DNA of 64,000 nt, taken from the NCBI GenBank assembly GCA_965200505.1, contig OZ241343.1, positions 1,054,001 through 1,118,000 of the forward strand. Reading direction: 5' to 3'. The notes under the pieces were generated by a model that saw only the letters and a list, made by a program, of their open reading frames with translations, did no database searches and was not told where the DNA came from. The translations under genes were made by a program, and so were the position numbers. Source of the DNA: VXNE01 sp965200505 (GTDB lineage: Bacteria > Pseudomonadota > Gammaproteobacteria > Pseudomonadales > Azotimanducaceae). Positions 52,600 through 60,758 of this stretch are shown here, piece by piece (positions within the stretch are counted from its first letter, which is position 1; each line of letters opens with the position of its first letter).

Positions 52600-53979
52600 C
52601 TAAGCATATCGGGCATCCGGCGGTTGGGGAAGCGCGACGGCGTCGGGTTCGGCATCCGCCGGCACGCCGCGCAGCGAGTTCGGCAGCGCCGCGACGATGC
52701 GCACATCTTGGAACACCGCGTCCTCGTTGCCGATGCGGGGGCGGAAGTTCACCACGCGGTTGTTTTCCGTGCGGCCTTGGAGTTCGCCCGGGTCGCGCTT
52801 GGAAGGGCCGGTGACCAGCACCCGCTCCACGCGCCCCACCATGGCCGCCGCGTGGGCGTCGGCCTGGCGGCGCAGTTGATCCTGCAGGATGGCGAGCCGA
52901 TGACGCTTGACGGCCAAGGGCGTGTTGTCTGGCTGGGTGGCGGCCGGGGTGCCGGGGCGGGGGCTGTAGATGAAGCTGAAGGAGAGGTCGTAATCCAACT
53001 CTTTCACCAGCGCCAAGGTGTCCTCAAAGTCTCGCTCCGTCTCGCCCGGAAAGCCGACGATGAAGTCCGAGGAAAGCGCGATGCCGGGCCGTGCGGCCCG
53101 CAGGCGGCGGATTTTGTCCTTGTATTCCAACACGGTGTGGCCGCGTTTCATGGCGGCGAGCACACGGTCCGAACCGGCCTGCACCGGCAAGTGCAGGTGG
53201 CTTGCGAGCTGCGGCACTGCCCGATAGGCGTCGATGAGCGCGTCCGTGAAGGCGGCCGGGTGGGAGGTGGTGAAGCGGATGCGGTCTATGCCTTCCAGTT
53301 CCGCGGCGTAGTGGATGAGTTCGGCCAGATCGGCATGGTCGCCATCGATGGCGCCCCGGTAGGCGTTCACGTTCTGCCCGAGGAAGTTGATCTCCCGCAC
53401 GCCCCGCTCCGCCAAGCTGACCACTTCCGCCATCACATCCGCCACCGGCCGGCTCACTTCCTCCCCGCGCGTGTAGGGCACCACGCAGAATGTGCAGTAG
53501 CGGCTGCATCCTTCCATGATGGAGACGAACGCGGCCGGGCCGTCCACGCCCGGCGGCGGCAGGGCGTCGAACTTCTCGATTTCCGGGAAGCTCACGTCGA
53601 TGGCCGGGCGGCCGTCGCGCCGCGCTTGGTCCAGCAACGCCGGCAGGCGATGCAGCGTCTGCGGCCCGAAGACGACATCGACTTGCGGCGCCCGCTCGAC
53701 GATGGCCTCTCCTTCCTGGCTCGCCACGCAGCCGCCGACGCCGATGAGCACGTCTTTCCGCCGCGCTTTGATGGGATTCCAGCGCCCCAACTGGTGGAAC
53801 ACCTTCTCCTGCGCCTTGTCGCGGATGGAGCAGGTGTTGAGCAGCAGCACGTCCGCCTCCTCCGGCGCTTCCACCACGGCCGCCCCGCAACGCTCGCGCA
53901 GCAAATCCGCCATGCGCGACGAGTCGTACACGTTCATCTGGCAGCCGTGGGTTTTGATGTAGAGCTTGAAGCCGTCCAC
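52600..53979 (-). CDS. miaB: tRNA-2-methylthio-N6-dimethylallyladenosine synthase
   Basis: 459 residues from GTG 53979. N-terminal cluster Cys 13, 50 and 84, radical-SAM triad 'CSRYCTFC' (158, 162, 165), and a closing TRAM domain. Methylthiolates A37 of tRNAs reading UNN codons. Starts the conserved operon. Confidence 0.95.
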   Translation of the reverse strand: MDGFKLYIKTHGCQMNVYDSSRMADLLRERCGAAVVEAPEEADVLLLNTCSIRDKAQEKVFHQLGRWNPIKARRKDVLIGVGGCVASQEGEAIVERAPQVDVVFGPQTLHRLPALLDQARRDGRPAIDVSFPEIEKFDALPPPGVDGPAAFVSIMEGCSRYCTFCVVPYTRGEEVSRPVADVMAEVVSLAERGVREINFLGQNVNAYRGAIDGDHADLAELIHYAAELEGIDRIRFTTSHPAAFTDALIDAYRAVPQLASHLHLPVQAGSDRVLAAMKRGHTVLEYKDKIRRLRAARPGIALSSDFIVGFPGETERDFEDTLALVKELDYDLSFSFIYSPRPGTPAATQPDNTPLAVKRHRLAILQDQLRRQADAHAAAMVGRVERVLVTGPSKRDPGELQGRTENNRVVNFRPRIGNEDAVFQDVRIVAALPNSLRGVPADAEPDAVALPQPPDARYA

Positions 53980-54017
53980 TTCCTCTCCGGGGTCCCGCGC
54001 AGACCTGAGCGCAGCGG

Positions 54018-54629
54018 CTACAGGTTGTCGCGGTAGTCCGCCGCCACCGCGGCATCAATGGCCGCGGCCGTTTCCGCGGCGGCGTTCTTCCGCGCCGCAT
54101 ACATCTTGCCAAACGACACCTCGTGTCGCGCCGGCCAGCTATCCGGCTTCCACACCCGCGCCCGGATGAAAGCCTTGGCGCAGTGGAAGAACACCTCCTC
54201 GATGGCGACGCGAATCGCGAGCACGGCCGGCTTCTCGCGGGCGGCCAACTTGGCCAGTAGTGCCGGTTCCGCCGAGAGCTCGGCGCGGCCGTTCACGCGC
54301 AGCGTCTCCGGTGTGCCGGGAATCATGAACAGCACACCCACCTGCGGGTTGGCGAGGATGTTGCGGTGGCCGTACACCAGCCGATTGCCGGGCCGGTCTG
54401 GAATGACGATCGAGCGCTCGTTCTCCACCAGCACGAAGCCGGGGCCGTCACCCTTCGGCGACGTGTCCACACGCCCTTGCGCATCCGCCGTGGACAGCAC
54501 AAGGAAGGGGGACTTGGCGATGAACTCGATGCCGAAGGCGTCCAGCCGAGGCTGGTTCTTCTCAGCGAGGCCAGGCGGTTCCGCCCCGATGACGGCACGC
54601 AGCTCGGCTTCCGTGGCGATGGTGGTCAT
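54018..54629 (-). CDS. Pyridoxamine 5'-phosphate oxidase-family flavoprotein (MSMEG_1061-like)
   Basis: 203 residues from ATG 54629. The split-barrel FMN fold reads 'FLVLSTADAQGRVDTSPKGD' and 'IVIPDRPGNRLVYGHRNILA', close to the MSMEG_1061-type annotation group. Likely an FMN- or F420-using oxidoreductase with unknown substrate. Convergent with nothing; separate from miaB by 38 bp on the same strand. Confidence 0.8.
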   Translation of the reverse strand: MTTIATEAELRAVIGAEPPGLAEKNQPRLDAFGIEFIAKSPFLVLSTADAQGRVDTSPKGDGPGFVLVENERSIVIPDRPGNRLVYGHRNILANPQVGVLFMIPGTPETLRVNGRAELSAEPALLAKLAAREKPAVLAIRVAIEEVFFHCAKAFIRARVWKPDSWPARHEVSFGKMYAARKNAAAETAAAIDAAVAADYRDNL

Positions 54630-54728
54630 GGCTGTCGTCTCTCGGTGCTTGCACCCGATTGAAACACAGACGTCCGTCGCATGTGCCAAGCTGCGGTCTA
54701 ACGCAGCCGAACAGCTTGGCGCAGGCGC

Positions 54729-55208
54729 TTACTCGTACACGTACTCCTCCACTTGCTCCGCATCCATCGCATAGCCGGATTCGGCAAGGCCGGAGTAGCG
54801 TTCCAGCTTCATCACGCCGGTGATCCACACCGGCATGTACATGGACTCCAAGACGATGGGTTCGGCGAAGCGAACGTGGACGATTTGGTTGGGCGGCGGC
54901 GGCGGCTGGTGGATGCAGGCGCCGAAATACGGCACCAAGAGCAGGCTTGCCACTTTCGCGTCCACGATGTCGAGCGGCACCACGAAACCGGGCAGCCGAG
55001 CGCGCACGCCGGCCAGCTCCGGCACGGTTCTGATGTCCACGCTGTAGGGAAAGTCGTCAAAGACGGGCACTTCGGAGTGGTTGATCACCTGCGGCGGCGC
55101 CCGCTCGCCGGGCGGCATCAAGTCGTCCCACTCCAAAGTGCGCACCTCGCCGCTCGCGGCCCACGACAAAGCGAGCATTGCGCCAAGAAGAGCTAATCGC
55201 ATGGCCAT
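54729..55208 (-). CDS. DUF3299 periplasmic protein
   Basis: 159 residues. Signal peptide 'MAMRLALLGAMLALSWAASG'. The DUF3299 core is 'LPGFVVPLDIVDAKVASLLLVPYFGACIHQPPPPPNQIV' (quoted in part: 'FGACIHQPPPPPNQIV'), containing one conserved Cys-His pair. Family members sit beside ABC-type permease/ATPase genes in metal loci. 17 bp downstream of the permease gene, presumably co-transcribed. Confidence 0.85.
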   Translation of the reverse strand: MAMRLALLGAMLALSWAASGEVRTLEWDDLMPPGERAPPQVINHSEVPVFDDFPYSVDIRTVPELAGVRARLPGFVVPLDIVDAKVASLLLVPYFGACIHQPPPPPNQIVHVRFAEPIVLESMYMPVWITGVMKLERYSGLAESGYAMDAEQVEEYVYE

Positions 55209-55225
55209 TGCCTCCGCCGGCTAGT

Positions 55226-56734
55226 TTACACGCGCACGGCGAGCCCGTCCGCCAACGAATAGCGATAAGCCCGCCACGCCGGGAACGCCGCGGCCAGCAC
55301 ACCGGCGAGCGTCACGCCCACGACCACCGCGAGATCAAAGACGCCCGGCGCCCCGCCGGCCAGCGCCAGGCCGAAACGATCCTCCAGCACCGCCCGGCCG
55401 GCGAACATCATGCCGTGCGCGGCGCCTGCGCCGACGATGGCGGCGGCAGCGGCCAACATCGCCGATTCGACGATCAGCAATGCGAACACCCAGCCGCGGC
55501 CGGCACCCACGGCGCGCAGCACCGCCATCTCGCGGCGCCGTTCCGCCAAGCCGGCCAGCAGCATGGTGGTCATGCCGATCAAGCCGGCGATCACCACCAG
55601 CACCGCCACCGAGATCAGCGCGGTCTCGGCCACGCTGACGAGGTCCCATAGCTGCTGCAACGTCACGCCCGGCACGATGGCCATCAGCGGTTCGCCATCG
55701 TATTCATTCACGAAGCGCTGCAAACGCAACGCCAGCGGGCGCGAGTGCAGGCCGACGAGGCAGGCGGTGATGGCGTCCGGCATGGGTTCCACGGCGGCGG
55801 TGGCGTGGTCGTGGTGGTCCTCGGCGTCAGGGTGAGCCTCTTCTTCGTGGTCGGCGTGATGGTCGTGTTCGTGATGGTCGTCTTCGTGGGCGGTGTCGTC
55901 ATGGTGGTCGTCGGCGGCGTGATGGTTTTCGTCGTGGTCGTCGCCGCCGTGGTGGTCGGCATGATCGTCGGCCTCGTAGTCGGCCGCGGTGTTGGCGTCG
56001 TGGTGATCGTCGTCACCATGCTCGGCATGGTCGTCGTGATCCTCGTCGCCAACGTGGCCATCATGGCCGTGATCGTGCTCTCCAGGTTCAGCATGCATGG
56101 CCTCGATGCCCGCCAAGCTCACGTGAACCGTGCGATCCACCGGCGTGCCGGTGTACGCCAAGACGCCCGACACGGTGAAGGGCGCGTCGTCGTGATGGAC
56201 GAAGCTCACGTCGCCGATGCCATGCGACACCACGATGCTGTCGCCCACCGCGTAGTTCAGCGCCGCGGCCACTTCCGCGCCGAGCACCGCCTCGCGCGCA
56301 TTGGCGAACGGCTTGCCGATGTTGAACGACAGTGCGCGATCGCGGCCGTAGCGGTAGTGGACGAAGTAGTCGCCGGTGGTGCCCAACACGCGGAAGCCCC
56401 GGTGCGCGTCGCCCAAGGACAACGGCACGCTCCACGCCACTTCCGGCCGCGCGGCGATCATCTGATAGCTTTCCCAGCTGATGTTGCTGGTGGCGTCGCC
56501 CACGCGGAACACCGCGTAGAGCAGCAGATTGAGCGGCCCGCCGCGCGCGCCGACGACGAGATCGACGCCAGAGATGGTGTTGACGAAGCTCGCCTTGGTT
56601 TCAGCGCGGATGCGATCCACAGCCACTAGCAGCGCCACGCTCATCGCCACCGACGCGACGGTGAGCCCCGCCGTCAAACGGCGGTTGAGCAGGCTCTTCC
56701 ACGCCAACCCAAAGAGCGTCGCCCGCTCATTCAT
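55226..56734 (-). CDS. FtsX/MacB-type ABC permease with a large His/Asp-rich insert
   Basis: 502 residues from ATG 56734. One membrane segment near 21-40, a periplasmic MacB-like domain, then three C-terminal segments with 'LVSVAETALISVAVLVVIAG' and 'EMAVLRAVGAGRGW', the FtsX pattern. Between residues 220 and 310 lie 28 histidines mixed with Asp/Glu and little else. The insert is in the periplasmic part, a natural metal-binding (zinc?) stretch. ATPase upstream overlaps by 8 bp, DUF3299 follows. The order recalls Zrg-type zinc loci of Vibrio from memory. Confidence 0.85.
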   Translation of the reverse strand: MNERATLFGLAWKSLLNRRLTAGLTVASVAMSVALLVAVDRIRAETKASFVNTISGVDLVVGARGGPLNLLLYAVFRVGDATSNISWESYQMIAARPEVAWSVPLSLGDAHRGFRVLGTTGDYFVHYRYGRDRALSFNIGKPFANAREAVLGAEVAAALNYAVGDSIVVSHGIGDVSFVHHDDAPFTVSGVLAYTGTPVDRTVHVSLAGIEAMHAEPGEHDHGHDGHVGDEDHDDHAEHGDDDHHDANTAADYEADDHADHHGGDDHDENHHAADDHHDDTAHEDDHHEHDHHADHEEEAHPDAEDHHDHATAAVEPMPDAITACLVGLHSRPLALRLQRFVNEYDGEPLMAIVPGVTLQQLWDLVSVAETALISVAVLVVIAGLIGMTTMLLAGLAERRREMAVLRAVGAGRGWVFALLIVESAMLAAAAAIVGAGAAHGMMFAGRAVLEDRFGLALAGGAPGVFDLAVVVGVTLAGVLAAAFPAWRAYRYSLADGLAVRV

Positions 56735-57440
56735 CGGCAGTTTCCACAAACGCGCGGTTGAGTTGCGGCAGCGACACCGAACGATCGAAGGACGCGGCGA
56801 GCGCCGGATCGTGGCTGACGAACACCACCGCGCTGCCGGCGGCGTCGCACTCTTCCATCAGCAAATGCGCGAAACGCTTGCGATTAGCCGCGTCCAACGC
56901 CGCCGTGGGCTCATCGGCCACCAACAGCGCCGGCCGCCCGATCAACGCTCGCGCCGCGGCGACGCGCTGTTGCTGGCCGATGCTCAAGCTAGTGGTCTGC
57001 CGATCCAGCAGATCGGCACCGGACAATCCCAGCCGCCGCAAGAGCCGCTCCGCCTCCGCCGCAATCGAACCGCCGCTGCGCCGAGCCGTCTCGGCGCGAA
57101 GCGCCGAAAGCCGACACGGCAGCGCAACGTTCTCCACCACGGAGAGATACGGCAGCAGGTTGAACATCTGGAACACGAAGCCCACATGCGCGGCGCGGAA
57201 GCGGTCCCGCGCCGCCGCGCCCATGGCGGACAACGTCTCGCCGCCGACCTCAACCGTGCCCGCGGTTGGCGTGAGGATGCCACCGAGCAAGCCGAGCAGC
57301 GTGCTCTTGCCGCTGCCGCTCGGCCCCTCCACGAACAGCTTCTCACCAGCCGCCAGCGTCAGCTCGGCGATGTCCAGCACTGGCTCTCCGGCGCGATAGG
57401 CGAACGTCGTCTCCGCCAAGCGGGCCACCACGCCAGTCAC
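56727..57440 (-). CDS. ABC transporter ATP-binding protein (LolD/MacB-type)
   Basis: 237 residues from GTG 57440. Walker A 'GPSGSGKSTLL', Q-loop 'GFVFQMFNLLPYLSV', signature 'TTSLSIGQQQRVAAARAL' and Walker B 'LLVADEPTAALD'. Partner of the His-rich permease (8-bp overlap). Its GTG overlaps the stop of the small upstream ORF. Confidence 0.88.
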   Translation of the reverse strand: MTGVVARLAETTFAYRAGEPVLDIAELTLAAGEKLFVEGPSGSGKSTLLGLLGGILTPTAGTVEVGGETLSAMGAAARDRFRAAHVGFVFQMFNLLPYLSVVENVALPCRLSALRAETARRSGGSIAAEAERLLRRLGLSGADLLDRQTTSLSIGQQQRVAAARALIGRPALLVADEPTAALDAANRKRFAHLLMEECDAAGSAVVFVSHDPALAASFDRSVSLPQLNRAFVETADE

Positions 57441-57622
57441 GGCGCGATCCTCCCGCGCACCGCGGGGTACACAGCCACCGGCATGCCGTCCAGCAACGGG
57501 ATCTCCTTGGAGCAGCCGAGCCTCTCCTCGAAAGGCTGATGGAAACACACATCAATCGACAGACTCAAATGGCGAGCGGCGGCCTTAAGGCGCTCACTCT
57601 GGCAACTGAAAGAACGCGGCAT
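57437..57622 (-). CDS. Possible small coupled protein upstream of the ABC ATPase
   Basis: 61 residues from ATG 57622, ending in GTGA that overlaps the ATPase start. The sequence 'SLSIDVCFHQPFEERLG' then 'CSKEIPLLDGMPVAVYP' has two Cys and reads like a real protein, but no family is recognised. No clear ribosome site. It may be a broken remnant of a longer gene; the rest of 57623-57737 holds nothing. Confidence 0.35.
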   Translation of the reverse strand: MPRSFSCQSERLKAAARHLSLSIDVCFHQPFEERLGCSKEIPLLDGMPVAVYPAVRGRIAP

Positions 57623-57737
57623 CCTCCAAAGCCGAGCACCGGCACTTGGCGGGGCGCTAAAACATTCCAAGTCGATCAAACGGAGGCCCGAAGCCCCGCC
57701 GCCACGGCCCGAAGCGCCCCAAGCGCTCGGTGCTCCG

Positions 57738-58484
57738 TTACCGCTTCGCGCCCACCCCGGAGCGCTCGGCGCGTTCCGCCAGTTCATCCACATGGGTGAG
57801 CAGCCCGCGCAGCATGCCCAGCTCCGTCTCGTCCAACGCGGCGCGGGCGAACAGGCGGCGAAAGCGCGTCATGGCTTGGCGCGGGGCGCTGTCCTTCAGG
57901 AAGTCGATGCGGCGCAGCGTCGCTTCCAAGTGGGCGTGGAAGCCGTCCACGGCGGCCACGGTGGCCAAGCGGCGGTCCGGCGCGACCTCCGGGGCGGTGC
58001 CGCCGGCGGCCTTGAACAGCTCATAGCACACCACCTGCACGGCCATCGCCAGGTTCAGCGAGGGATAGCCGGGATGCGCGGGAATCACGATGTGGTGCTG
58101 GCAGCGCTGCAGTTCCGCATTGGTGAGGCCGCTGGCCTCGCGGCCAAACAAGATGGCGGCCGGTGCGGCGACAGCACCATCGCCGGCGAGATGCGCCGCT
58201 ACCGTCGCGGCGTCCATGCTCGGCCAGGGAATGCGACGCGCTCGGGCGCTGGTGCCGAACACCACCGTGCAATCGCCGATGGCGTCCTCCAGGGCGTCCA
58301 CCACGGTCGCGTTCTCCACCACGTCCACGGCTTGCGCTGCCCGCCAATCCGCCTGCGGATCGGGGAACCGCGCCGGGCGCACGAGGTGGAGCGACGTGAA
58401 GCCCATCGTCTTCATCGCCCGCGCCGCGGCGCCGATGTTCCCCGGATGGCTGGGTTCGACGAGGACGATGCGGACTTGATTCAT
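57738..58484 (-). CDS. trmJ: tRNA (cytidine/uridine-2'-O-)-methyltransferase TrmJ
   Basis: 248 residues. SPOUT fold with 'IVLVEPSHPGNIGAAARAMK', 'AAILFGREASGLTNAEL' and 'HPGYPSLNLAMAVQVVCYEL'. Methylates position 32 of tRNAs. Divergent from suhB, the typical gammaproteobacterial neighbour. Confidence 0.93.
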   Translation of the reverse strand: MNQVRIVLVEPSHPGNIGAAARAMKTMGFTSLHLVRPARFPDPQADWRAAQAVDVVENATVVDALEDAIGDCTVVFGTSARARRIPWPSMDAATVAAHLAGDGAVAAPAAILFGREASGLTNAELQRCQHHIVIPAHPGYPSLNLAMAVQVVCYELFKAAGGTAPEVAPDRRLATVAAVDGFHAHLEATLRRIDFLKDSAPRQAMTRFRRLFARAALDETELGMLRGLLTHVDELAERAERSGVGAKR

Positions 58485-58570
58485 GGCTGAGCCCCCGGGG
58501 ACGCGATGCTGCGGTGATGTAGCATAGCCCCGCCCTTGCCCGGCAAGCCTCCGGAACCCACACCCGCCCC

Positions 58571-59389
58571 ATGCATCCCATGGTCAACATCGCCGTGCGC
58601 GCGGCGCGGCGCGCGGGGCGCATCATCACGCGGGCGATGGATCGCGTCGGCGCGTTGGACAAGCAGGAGAAGGCGCCACGGGACTTCGTGTCCGAAGTGG
58701 ATCGAAACGCCGAAGACGCCATCATCGACACCATCCTGCGCGCCTATCCGGACCACGGCGTGCAAGGTGAGGAGCACGGCGCCGCCAACGAGGACGCCGA
58801 GTACGTCTGGGTGATCGATCCCTTGGACGGCACCACCAACTTCCTCGCCGGCATTCCCCACTTCTGCGTGTCCATCGCGGTTCGCACCGGCCCCACGCTG
58901 CTGCACGGCGTGGTGTTCGACCCGGTGCGAAACGAGCTCTTCTCCGCCACCCGGGGCACCGGCGCCCGCTTGAACGACAGGCGCATCCGCGTCTCCCCGA
59001 CCAACGGCTTGGAACACGCCGTAGTCGCCACCGGCCTGCCCTTTGGCCATGTCGCCGAGCACCTAGATGCCTATCTCGACATCCTGCGCACCCTGCACCA
59101 ATCGTGCCGGGCATTGCGCCGCATGGGGGCGGCGGCGCTGGAACTCGCCTACGTGGCGGCGGGCCGCACCAGCGCCTTCATGCAAATGGGCTTGAGCCCG
59201 TGGGACATGGCCGCGGGCGCCGTGATCGTGCGCGAAGCCGGCGGCTTCGTCGGCGACATGGCCGGCGGCGACCGCTTCATGGAGACGGGCAATTTGGTGG
59301 CCGCGAACCCGAAGAACTTTCGGGAGCTGTTGAAGGTGGCCCGAGCGGCGGCGCGGAACACTGATGACGGCACCTTGTTGCGGGGCTGA
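58571..59389 (+). CDS. suhB: Inositol monophosphatase family protein SuhB
   Basis: 272 residues. Metal-binding E67 in 'VQGEEHGAA' and D83-x-x-D86-G in 'WVIDPLDGTTNFLAG', then 'GLSPWDMAAGAVIVREAGG'. A Mg-dependent phosphatase; E. coli SuhB also joins the rRNA antitermination complex. Divergent from trmJ. Confidence 0.93.
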   Translation: MHPMVNIAVRAARRAGRIITRAMDRVGALDKQEKAPRDFVSEVDRNAEDAIIDTILRAYPDHGVQGEEHGAANEDAEYVWVIDPLDGTTNFLAGIPHFCVSIAVRTGPTLLHGVVFDPVRNELFSATRGTGARLNDRRIRVSPTNGLEHAVVATGLPFGHVAEHLDAYLDILRTLHQSCRALRRMGAAALELAYVAAGRTSAFMQMGLSPWDMAAGAVIVREAGGFVGDMAGGDRFMETGNLVAANPKNFRELLKVARAAARNTDDGTLLRG

Positions 59390-59457
59390 GCGCCAAACGC
59401 TTGACCCCCATCATCAGGACGCGGCTGGCCACGGGAGCTCCCGCGACAGCTTGCGGA

Positions 59458-60726
59458 CTACGTTGTGGACTCGCGTACGCTGCAGAAATCCCGCAGAACT
59501 CGAATGTGGACGGCGCGGTTCAGCACTTCGACACGGTACCGTCGAGCATCGGGCACCGCACCATCATTGGCGGGTTTGCCCCCACGCATCTGACACTCGC
59601 TGGCCCATTGTTCCACTTCAATGCCGATGGAACGGCTTTTGGGCGGATTTTCTGCTGTGATGGCGAGGCGATGGTGTTGACTTTCGCCGGTGCAGTGCTC
59701 GGCAGGGCAGACACTAGCTCCGTCAAAGGGATCGTTACCCCGTGGACAGTTCCAGCGGGTCGCGTCTTCGCCATACGCCAAGAACTCGCCGACGGCACGA
59801 GCGCGCAGGTTCGCGACCTTGCAGTTGAAGGTCTTGTCCTTGTCTTGACCGCAGAGGTTTCGCCCTTCGCCTTGTTCCGGCGCGATGCTGGCGAACCCTG
59901 TCACCCTGAGGACCGGGACCGGACAAGGCTCTTCGCCATCCTTGCAGTTCAGGCGCTTGAAATCGGGCTCCTCCTTCATGCAATCCATCATTGCCTGCCT
60001 GAACTCATCGAGCCACCGGCGCTGCGCGTCGTCCAAGCAGACGCCGAGGCCCGAATTCGGGCTGCTGAACTTCGCGTCTTCCATGTGCAGCATCGAAAAC
60101 ACGGATCCTTCACGGAGATACACGCGCACCTGTTCCGGTTTCACTTCGTGCGCTGGCGTCACGATCACATGGTGCGTGTCTTCACTTATGGAGGGCTCCT
60201 TATGACCGATCCACGCGACCAACAAAACGACTGCGATGGCAAGAAGGATGATCATTAGTTTCCATGACGAACGGAACGACTTGCGCATAGCACTTGGAAT
60301 GGTTACGAAGTACCGACTCCAAGTTACTCCGATGCTGTCGGCAACCTTGAAGCCGGGCAGCCACTCCCCTTTGATGGCAGCCAACGTCGAATTTCCGAGC
60401 TCCTTCGCTCGCGCCCATGCCGCGTCACCAATCACCGTCACCAGAGTTCCCGTGAAACCGAGGGACGCAAGGAACGCACCGAATCGCAGCAGCTCGGTAT
60501 CGCCGAGGACGTCGATCAAGATTCGGTAGACCGGGGTGAGGACAGCCAAGGCCAGCAGGATAGCTGACACAATCGACGCCAAAGTGGCGAACAGCAGACT
60601 CAGCCGCGCAACAATGCGGAACAACGCATGCACCGGATAGGCCAAGCACCGGCCGATCCAGACGCTTGCTTCGGCCAAGCGGGAGAGCACGATGTCAGCC
60701 CACTCTTTCAAGGCTCTCTTTGGCAC
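59458..60726 (-). CDS. Membrane protein with OmpA-like C-terminal domain
   Basis: 422 residues from GTG 60726 (weak start, no clear ribosome site). Hydrophobic segments at about 42-66, 80-101 and 155-174, then a periplasmic part with an OmpA-like peptidoglycan-binding pattern ('LRVTGFASIAPEQGEG' and 'NLRARAVGEFLAYG') and several cysteines. Follows the LRR gene by 32 bp. Relative of the protein at 63420. Confidence 0.65.
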   Translation of the reverse strand: MPKRALKEWADIVLSRLAEASVWIGRCLAYPVHALFRIVARLSLLFATLASIVSAILLALAVLTPVYRILIDVLGDTELLRFGAFLASLGFTGTLVTVIGDAAWARAKELGNSTLAAIKGEWLPGFKVADSIGVTWSRYFVTIPSAMRKSFRSSWKLMIILLAIAVVLLVAWIGHKEPSISEDTHHVIVTPAHEVKPEQVRVYLREGSVFSMLHMEDAKFSSPNSGLGVCLDDAQRRWLDEFRQAMMDCMKEEPDFKRLNCKDGEEPCPVPVLRVTGFASIAPEQGEGRNLCGQDKDKTFNCKVANLRARAVGEFLAYGEDATRWNCPRGNDPFDGASVCPAEHCTGESQHHRLAITAENPPKSRSIGIEVEQWASECQMRGGKPANDGAVPDARRYRVEVLNRAVHIRVLRDFCSVRESTT

Positions 60727-60758
60727 TTTGTCTTTTCGCCCGTTGCTCGGCTAACGGG

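Noticed and set aside
55745..56629. Forward ORF whose product is almost all Val/Gly in one stretch
   Set aside because: It is simply the complement of the GAC/CAC-rich codons of the permease's His/Asp insert.
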